Origin: Cyanobacteria bacterium FACHB-471
GTDB taxonomy: Bacteria > Cyanobacteriota > Cyanobacteriia > Elainellales > Elainellaceae
Direction: 5' to 3'
Length of the DNA: 64,000 nt
Assembly: GCA_014695345.1 (NCBI GenBank)
Contig: JACJOC010000103.1
Location: 59,911 to 123,910 of the forward strand
Each line of letters opens with the position of its first letter. The first letter of the stretch is position 1. Shown in pieces: positions 58,622 through 64,000 of this stretch. The translations under genes and the position numbers were made by a program. Below the pieces are notes generated by a model. It made no database searches, was not told the origin of the DNA, and saw nothing but the letters and a program-made list of their open reading frames with translations.

Positions 58622-60301
58622 ATGAACTTACCTCTCGTCTTTGATATTGCTATCGGTTTAATTTTTATTTACTTAATCCTAAGCTTGTTAACTTCCGAAA
58701 TTCAGGAACTTATTGCAACTCTATTGCAGTGGCGGGCTGAACATCTTAAAAAAGCAATTGATATTTTGTTAACTGGAGAGGTTGAAACCGGTTCAATCCA
58801 GCAAAGATTTGTTGATGACTTGTATAGCAGTCCTCCGCTTAAAGCGCTTAACCAGGAAGCTAAAGGGCGAATCGCTAGATCTTTTCGCAAGCTCAGCCAT
58901 GCAACTGGTGACTTTTATCGGTCAGTTACGGGCGTACAAAACGTGTTTGGTAGTCAGCGAAGTGGTCCTTCTTACATTCCTTCCCAAGCCTTTGCTACAG
59001 CGCTTTTGCAAAAGCTTGATCTAGAGTTATTGAGTCAGAAAGTCAGTGAGTTGACGGTTCAAAAATTCAATAAAGATAAGCTGGAATTGGTGAAGCAGGT
59101 TTTGCAAGACCTCAGAAGTAGTCTTGGCGATGATTCTTTATTGGTTAGCGAACTTCAAGCTTTGGAAAGCGAACTTGCTGATATTTTTGAAAATTTTGCT
59201 AGAGGCAGAGTTGCTTTTACTACTGCAATTGACCAAATCGCTGAACAGATTAAGCAATTTGTTGATAATACAGAATTAAGTCTTTCAGATAATCACCACT
59301 GCCAGGAGATTATTCGTAGGCGTTTGCCCTATCTACGGCAGGCGATCGCACTTAAGCGGATGGAGCCTACCGTTTCTGAGGTTTTAGCGATTGTTTTAGA
59401 TAAATCCAATCAGCAAAATCTGTCGCCTCAAATTGCTAAAATTATTGCCCGAATTCATGAGAAAAATCCGGAAATTCCAGAGCAATTACAGCGAAACTTG
59501 ATTGCGCTAGCTCGACAGGCTCAGCTTAAAGCTGACGGCTTGCAGGCAGGAGTGCAGCAGTTAGAGCGGGAAGTTGGGACTTGGTTTGACTACTCGATGG
59601 AGAGATCGTCGGGAGTTTATAAGCGCAATTCAAAAGGAATTGCGATCGCCATCGGTTTCCTCGTTGCTACTATCAGTAATGCTGACACTTTTCACATTGT
59701 GAATCGGTTGTCTAAAGATTCAATTTTGCGATCGACCATCTCCAATGCAGCCGATCAACTGGTTGCTCAGCCGCTTCAAACTCCAGCCAGTTCGCCATTC
59801 GTATCAGAATCGGAACCTCCAATTTCTGAACCCAATGATGAATCTCAAGAATTTGAACCTGAAATAGAAGAAACATTGCCATCCGATTCTGCGAGCGAAT
59901 TTCAGAATTCTGAACCGGAAACATTTGAGCCGCTGCCGCCCGATTTTTCTCTACCGGCTGAACCAGAAGCAGGTCAAGCTGCTAATGCTAATTCGGCTGA
60001 AGCTGTTCGCTTACGCAACATCAGAGATGCAGTGGATGGGGCGCTACAAGGATTATCTTTGCCGATTGGTTGGAATCAAGAAAATCTATACGCTCAGAAT
60101 TTAGAAGGACAGTATTCGCTCATTCCATTCTTCCGAGTGCCATATCTTAGACGCATTCTTGGCTGGTTGGTCTCTGGAATTGCACTGTCAATGGGCGCGT
60201 CTTTTTGGTATGACCTGTTGAGTAAGGTCATGCGAGTGCGAAATTCGGGCAGGCGCAATGATGCTAACCCTACCAGCAGCGATGCTCCTGTTGAGGATTG
60301 A
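58622..60301 (+). CDS. Large membrane protein of unknown function
   Basis: This 559-residue protein has a hydrophobic helix at ~8-27 in an N-terminal segment (FDIAIGLIFIYLILSLLTSEIQELIATLLQWR, in parts) that I recall from many uncharacterised bacterial proteins. A long helical region follows (~40-330; many Gln/Glu/Lys, likely coiled coil), then a hydrophobic stretch ~341-358, a Pro/Glu/Ser-rich disordered span (~385-450), and a C-terminal membrane helix ~515-535. No catalytic motif is visible. Start ATG at 58622 follows GAGG. It is convergent with the recombinase gene. A role in membrane organisation is only a guess. Confidence 0.7.
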   Translation: MNLPLVFDIAIGLIFIYLILSLLTSEIQELIATLLQWRAEHLKKAIDILLTGEVETGSIQQRFVDDLYSSPPLKALNQEAKGRIARSFRKLSHATGDFYRSVTGVQNVFGSQRSGPSYIPSQAFATALLQKLDLELLSQKVSELTVQKFNKDKLELVKQVLQDLRSSLGDDSLLVSELQALESELADIFENFARGRVAFTTAIDQIAEQIKQFVDNTELSLSDNHHCQEIIRRRLPYLRQAIALKRMEPTVSEVLAIVLDKSNQQNLSPQIAKIIARIHEKNPEIPEQLQRNLIALARQAQLKADGLQAGVQQLEREVGTWFDYSMERSSGVYKRNSKGIAIAIGFLVATISNADTFHIVNRLSKDSILRSTISNAADQLVAQPLQTPASSPFVSESEPPISEPNDESQEFEPEIEETLPSDSASEFQNSEPETFEPLPPDFSLPAEPEAGQAANANSAEAVRLRNIRDAVDGALQGLSLPIGWNQENLYAQNLEGQYSLIPFFRVPYLRRILGWLVSGIALSMGASFWYDLLSKVMRVRNSGRRNDANPTSSDAPVED

Positions 60302-60320
60302 GTGGATGTAGACGTAAAGG

Positions 60321-61628
60321 CTAAAAGATAAAAACAAGCTGAATTTGCCAGTTTTGTTCTTGGCGGGAAATCTGAATTTGGCGAATGAATTCTCGAAAAT
60401 AGAACCGTCGTTCTGCTTCTGATAGGTCTAGCCAGAACTGGGGAATGGAGACGGCTTGAGCGATCGCCCGCAAGTTAACAGGGGGAAATTGAGCTAGCTG
60501 AGCTTGCAGAGCTGAGATTTCTGTACGGATTTTGTAGGCTCTCAAATCAGCCGTTTCTACGTCTAAAACACCGCTTGTTACCAAGGGTTGTAACTGTTCC
60601 AGGACAGCCTGCTTTGCAGCAATTTGAGCTGAAACGCCTTGCTTGATTCGCTCCAAGTCTGGCATTTCTGCTCCGCTAACTGCACGAGGTAAATCTTCGC
60701 AAATTCGCTGAATCGTTTGCTCTAACACTTGTTGGTAGGGTAAAGCGCGACATTTAGGACGCTTTGGGCAGGCAATCGGTCGCAGATAGAGATATTCCTG
60801 CGATTTACGTACCGCTGTGACCCGAGTGACCGTCATCGCGGAGTTGCAAGCTGCACAAAACACCAGCCCTGCCAGCGATCGCGGCGCACTAGCAGAACGG
60901 GGAGACAAACGACGATTACGACGCAGCAGGCGATTGACCTGAGCTGCCTCTTCTCGCGACACGATCGCCGCATGGGTATCTGAGACGACCTCTCCGTTCT
61001 GATAGAGCAAATCACCACGATAGACCGAACTAGTAAGCCAACGTTTTCCTGTAGAAACCGAGATTTTTTTGCCGTATTTTTTTTCTAAATGTCGAACACT
61101 TCCTCTAAGCGAACCATAGAGCAAGAAGTTATCAAAAAACTCTTTGACAATGGGTGCAGTGCTGCGATCAACGATATAGCGATCCTTGCCGCGACGATAG
61201 CCGTAAGGTACTTTGCCCGGAGGTGGCAGAGCCTTGATCCGATTTCGAGCGTGACCTTTGCGAATGTAGCGACTGCGCTGGCTATCCTGAATTGAGCGCA
61301 GCAGTTTCAGCAAATCTGAACGGGTAAGCGGCTGATTGTCTGCGCCAACTTTTTCCTCCGTTGCAATTAGGTGAACACCTAAAGTTTCAAGTTCTGTCAG
61401 GCAATCGCCTACTGCCTGCACAGAGTCTCCTAATTCTTCTAACCGACGCACTAATAAATAGGTTTCTGAGGAATCGTTTGACTCTGACTGACAATCTTGA
61501 AGTAACTGTTGAAGCTGCTGGCGATCGCCCAGGTCTTGATAAATCCGATCGACTTCCCATCCCCAAATGGTCGCATCTGGTGCAGATTCTAATAAAGGAT
61601 CGGTATAAGAGTAAGCGATTGTTTTCAT
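60321..61628 (-). CDS. XisF-like large serine recombinase, catalytic site degenerate
   Basis: This 435-residue protein resembles the cyanobacterial XisF-type recombinase family. The N-terminal resolvase domain (~1-125) begins IAYSYTDPLLES, where active enzymes have an Arg and the nucleophile Ser (YxRVS), so the catalytic Ser seems missing. It keeps RRLEELGDS and RSRYIRKGHA. The recombinase DNA-binding domain (~135-230: VPYGYRRGKDRYIVD, IVKEFFDNFLLYGSLRG), a zinc ribbon (FCAACNSAM ... CPKRPKC) and a coiled coil/C-terminal domain follow. XisF excises the fdxN element in heterocysts. This protein may be a non-catalytic relative or use another nucleophile. Start is ATG at 61628. Confidence 0.75.
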   Translation of the reverse strand: MKTIAYSYTDPLLESAPDATIWGWEVDRIYQDLGDRQQLQQLLQDCQSESNDSSETYLLVRRLEELGDSVQAVGDCLTELETLGVHLIATEEKVGADNQPLTRSDLLKLLRSIQDSQRSRYIRKGHARNRIKALPPPGKVPYGYRRGKDRYIVDRSTAPIVKEFFDNFLLYGSLRGSVRHLEKKYGKKISVSTGKRWLTSSVYRGDLLYQNGEVVSDTHAAIVSREEAAQVNRLLRRNRRLSPRSASAPRSLAGLVFCAACNSAMTVTRVTAVRKSQEYLYLRPIACPKRPKCRALPYQQVLEQTIQRICEDLPRAVSGAEMPDLERIKQGVSAQIAAKQAVLEQLQPLVTSGVLDVETADLRAYKIRTEISALQAQLAQFPPVNLRAIAQAVSIPQFWLDLSEAERRFYFREFIRQIQISRQEQNWQIQLVFIF

Positions 61629-61629
61629 A

Positions 61630-61669
61630 GTGATTAGCCCAATCCTTAATTCAGGATAGGTGATTAGCC
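61630..61669. repeat. Direct repeat GTGATTAGCC at the recombinase/transporter junction
   Basis: GTGATTAGCC occurs at 61630-61639 and 61660-61669. Between them ATCCT and AGGAT form a small inverted repeat. The repeat abuts the recombinase start codon on one side and the broken end of the binding-protein gene on the other; it may mark a recombination or insertion point. Confidence 0.6.
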
Positions 61670-62099
61670 AACCGGAACCGTGGGTGAAATGAAAGGAATC
61701 ACTCGCATTCTGGAGAATGGCGTTGTCTCCAAATACATTCTGGGTGATTCAATGGCTCCCTGGTTTGGTGGATCGGCTGCCCTCAGCAGCAAGTTCATAG
61801 AACAGTTTCCAGAAGCAACTCAAACCTATGCTGAGGCATATCGTCGGGCAATTCAAGACATTCGAGATAACCCTGACGAAGCCCGTCAGTACTTGGTGGG
61901 ATATACCGCAATTGAAGGAGATCTGGTGGAGAAAGTACCACTTGTGGGCTACACCCTGTATGACGAATTCACTCCAGAAGATGTGGCATATTTCCAAAAA
62001 TTCTTTGATTTTATGACCGAAAAAACAGTCTTTTCGCGTGCGGTTGATGTGTCGCGTTGTTGTACAAACCTATTTGATTCAGCGTTTGAAGGGATTTAG
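61668..62099 (+). pseudogene. ABC substrate-binding protein, N-terminal part missing
   Basis: From 61668 the sequence reads PTGTVGEMKGITRILENGVV and continues ~140 residues to a TAG, matching only the C-terminal lobe of NitT/TauT/SsuA-type binding proteins. Upstream, in-frame TAG (61665) and TAA (61647) occur at once. A normal member is ~320-400 residues with an export signal, so the first ~60% is absent. The earliest start is GTG at 61680. It lies 15 bases before the ATPase gene, and a full ATPase-permease pair follows, so the broken gene was once the first of this operon. It is probably not functional as a binding protein. Confidence 0.8.
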
Positions 62100-62114
62100 A
62101 CTTAGGAGACGTTT

Positions 62115-62909
62115 ATGACGTTAGATTCCATAACTGAGCAGCGCATTGCTCCCCATGAACACTTTGTCTCAGTGCAGGGATTGTGTAAATCGTTCGGCGA
62201 TTCCATCCTGTACGATGATTTCAACCTGGACTTAACGAATAACCAGTTGGTATCTGTGTTTGGACCCAACGGTTGCGGCAAATCAACGCTGATTAACATG
62301 ATCAGCGGACTGATTCCCTTTAATGGAGGCGAAATCCGCATTCATGGTAAACCGATTCGGCGGGCACGGATTGGTTATGTGTTTCAAAACTATCGAGATG
62401 CAATGCTGCCCTGGCTAAGTGCTTACGAGAATATTGCTTATCCCTTACGGGTAAAAGGGGTGTCAGACAAAGAGTGCCGCGATCGCGTCGAGCGATTAAT
62501 TAGCACTTTCAACATCCAACTCGATCTAAAGCGCTATCCCTACAGCTTTTCAGGTGGACAGCAACAGCTTATTTCAATCATGCGAGCATTAGTTGCTGAT
62601 CCAGAAGTGTTGTTTCTAGATGAACCTTTTTCAGCACTGGATTTTGAAACCACACTGTTTGTGCGCGATAAGCTCCAGGAAATTTTCATGACCACCAAAA
62701 TTCCTATGTTTATGGTGGTACACAACCTGGAAGAAGCAGTGTTTTTGGCAGACACCATCCTGCTGTTAAGTAAGCGTCCAACCCGTCTGGTAGAGATGGT
62801 ATTGTTTACCGCTCCCCGTCCTCGCACCTTTGAAACCCTTTCTTCTGCCGAATTTATCGAAGTCAGTCGTTACTGTTTAGAAATTTTTCGTCAGGAGATG
62901 CGGAAATGA
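62115..62909 (+). CDS. ABC transporter ATPase (NitT/TauT/SsuB-like)
   Basis: This 264-residue cytoplasmic ATPase has Walker A GPNGCGKST, Q-loop FQNYRDAMLPW, signature YSFSGGQQQL, Walker B VLFLDEP and the switch His in MVVHNLEEA. The family energises uptake of nitrate/sulfonate/taurine-type anions together with a membrane permease. The substrate is not decidable because the binding protein is broken. ATG at 62115 has AGGAG 8 bases upstream. It overlaps the permease start by 4 bases (ATGA at 62906-62909), so the two are translationally coupled. Confidence 0.92.
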   Translation: MTLDSITEQRIAPHEHFVSVQGLCKSFGDSILYDDFNLDLTNNQLVSVFGPNGCGKSTLINMISGLIPFNGGEIRIHGKPIRRARIGYVFQNYRDAMLPWLSAYENIAYPLRVKGVSDKECRDRVERLISTFNIQLDLKRYPYSFSGGQQQLISIMRALVADPEVLFLDEPFSALDFETTLFVRDKLQEIFMTTKIPMFMVVHNLEEAVFLADTILLLSKRPTRLVEMVLFTAPRPRTFETLSSAEFIEVSRYCLEIFRQEMRK

Positions 62910-63709
62910 TTACAGCTCACGCCTCCAAGCGTCGTGTTCAATCCGTTTCGCGATTTCGCCACATCGATCAACTACTTCCCTTAGTGGGAGTGCTGGCACT
63001 CTTTATCATCTGGTGGCTGATTTCTGTTTCTGGATGGGTTAATCCGGTACTTTTACCAACACCCTGGACAACGATCGCCACCTTATTCCAGGCAATGTTT
63101 ACAGGCAACATGGCGATCGACTTTGGCGCAACCGTACTGAGAACCTTTAGCGCTTTTCTCCTGGCTGCGCTAGTCGGCGTCCCGCTAGGAGTGGCATTAG
63201 GGAGTTCTGAAAAACTCTATCGCAGCGTCGAGTTTTTGATTGACTTTTTTCGCTCCATGCCTGCTAGCGCACTGATTCCCATGTTCATTTTGTTTTTTGG
63301 AGTGAGTGATTTCTCTAAAGTCGTGATTGCGGCGTTCGGCGCCCTGTTGCTGATTGTGTTTAACAGCGCCTATGGAGTCATTAATGCCAAGCAGTCCCGC
63401 ATTTTAGCCGCCAAGGTGATGGATGCCAACCGCTGGCGAGTGTTTACAGATGTCCTGCTGATGGAAAGTTTGCCTCAGACCTTTATTGGTTTACGCAGTG
63501 GCATTAGCATTTCCCTGGTGATCGTCATTGTTGCAGAGATGTTTATTGGAACGGAACAAGGGTTAGGCAAGCGGATTATTGATGCTCAGCAAGTTCTGAA
63601 CGTGCAGGACATGTACGCTTCCATTTTGGTGACTGGATTGTTGAGGTACTTTCTAAACGTGCTGTTCTTACTGGTCGAAAAACGAGTCATTCACTGGAGT
63701 GGCAAGTAG
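62906..63709 (+). CDS. ABC transporter permease (NitT/TauT/SsuC-like)
   Basis: This 267-residue membrane protein has six helices and the EAA-like loop KVMDANRWRVFTDVLLMESLPQTFIGLRSG (in parts) near residues 170-200. The N-terminal part (LLPLVGVLALFIIWWLISV) and FLIDFFRSMPASALIPMF are typical of the SsuC/TauC/NrtB group. With the preceding ATPase it would form a complete importer core, lacking only an intact binding protein. Start is ATG at 62906 by overlap. An insertion sequence begins ~120 bases after the stop. Confidence 0.93.
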   Translation: MITAHASKRRVQSVSRFRHIDQLLPLVGVLALFIIWWLISVSGWVNPVLLPTPWTTIATLFQAMFTGNMAIDFGATVLRTFSAFLLAALVGVPLGVALGSSEKLYRSVEFLIDFFRSMPASALIPMFILFFGVSDFSKVVIAAFGALLLIVFNSAYGVINAKQSRILAAKVMDANRWRVFTDVLLMESLPQTFIGLRSGISISLVIVIVAEMFIGTEQGLGKRIIDAQQVLNVQDMYASILVTGLLRYFLNVLFLLVEKRVIHWSGK

Positions 63710-63828
63710 TCCATTACCTGATGAGTTGACCGATTGCGGCTGGCTGCTCAGTAAACTCAACTTAAACATATAGCGCATGGAAATTGCGGTAGAGATTGCA
63801 ACTGCGCTAGGCCTTGCATCATTTGTCT

Positions 63829-64000
63829 ACTGCAGGACTTACGCAGCGGCACTAGGGATAGGGGGTGGTTAAGTTGAGCTATGCTCACTACAGTTCCAGT
63901 ATGAGTGCATCAAACAGCGATTGCGATGACATTTACTAAGCTGGACTACTGCCAATATTTGTTGAGTAGCCAAACCAACTTTACGCTGACTCATCTAGCG
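63829..64000 (+). mobile_element. Start of an insertion sequence, cut by the window edge
   Basis: TGCAGGACTTACGCAGCGGC at 63831-63850 resembles the ends of several cyanobacterial DDE insertion sequences (a GACTTACGCA-type terminal repeat). The transposase frame begins at 63926 and runs out of the window. The second end, target duplication and family cannot be determined. Confidence 0.55.
63926..64000 (+). CDS. Transposase, N-terminal 25 residues (partial)
   Basis: ATG at 63926 opens a frame to the window end, beginning MTFTKLDYCQYLLSSQTN and continuing FTLTHLA. The same opening (KLDYCQYLLSSQxNxTLTxLA) is familiar from cyanobacterial IS701-type transposases. Only 25 codons are visible, so intactness is unknown. 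Confidence 0.6.
   Translation, partial: MTFTKLDYCQYLLSSQTNFTLTHLA

Overview
The window comes from a cyanobacterial chromosome. The octamer GCGATCGC (HIP1) recurs throughout in coding and intergenic DNA. The gene set is that of an oxygenic phototroph with phycobilisomes: apcE/apcA/apcB/apcC, psbO, psb28, ndhF/ndhD, a group 3 SigF-type sigma factor, a cyanobacterial Hfq and ClpS/ClpP. ApcE is 1135 residues with four linker repeats, the form known from five-cylinder phycobilisome cores, so a filamentous cyanobacterium (Nostocales- or Leptolyngbya-like) is more likely than a small unicellular one. Nearly all genes look vertically inherited and densely packed; only the last ~4 kb looks accessory.

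Layout. 1-5.7 kb: the 3' part of a citramalate synthase gene, an exported FAD oxidoreductase, clpS, a DUF2103 protein, a zinc-ribbon membrane protein and a Uma2-type protein. 5.7-11.5 kb (minus strand): the allophycocyanin core locus apcE-apcA-apcB-apcC, closed by an intrinsic terminator, with an unusually long and structured apcE-apcA spacer. 11.9-18 kb: a methyltransferase, an EamA transporter, a DUF1574 SGNH-like protein translationally coupled to a membrane pentapeptide-repeat protein, and a small protein behind a structured leader. 18-21.7 kb (minus): a CyaC-type hybrid kinase/adenylate cyclase. 22-27 kb: a GNAT enzyme, a bacterial dynamin-like GTPase coupled to a small coiled-coil membrane protein, ybaK and argC. 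27.5-33 kb: ribBA with a long C-terminal extension, an M50 CBS protease, psb28-moaB and a carboxyl-terminal processing protease. 33.8-38.4 kb: a YdcF-type protein and ndhF-ndhD of NDH-1. 38.7-46 kb: dapF with a PD-(D/E)XK nuclease, divergent hfq, a Kef-type antiporter, coaX and a radical SAM protein. 46-50 kb: a TPR protein, two small membrane-stress genes (one with an in-frame amber codon) and speA. 50-57.6 kb: ndk, a TerC protein, clpP, psbO, sigF and a GNAT enzyme. 58-60.3 kb: a zinc-ribbon mini-protein and a large uncharacterised membrane protein.

The right end (60.3-64 kb) holds an XisF-like serine recombinase with a degenerate catalytic N-terminus. A decapted ABC substrate-binding protein gene lies head-to-head with it, followed by an intact ABC ATPase and permease. 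The window ends in the start of an insertion sequence. The break in the binding-protein gene falls about 35 bases from the recombinase start codon, beside a duplicated 10-mer.

I saw no CRISPR array, rRNA, tRNA or prophage block. The most interesting unexplained signals are the plus-strand intrinsic terminator in the apcE-apcA spacer (a possible small RNA), the mutually exclusive hairpins in the leader at 17.8 kb, the amber codon in the YeaQ/GlsB-type gene, and the recombinase/truncated-transporter junction.
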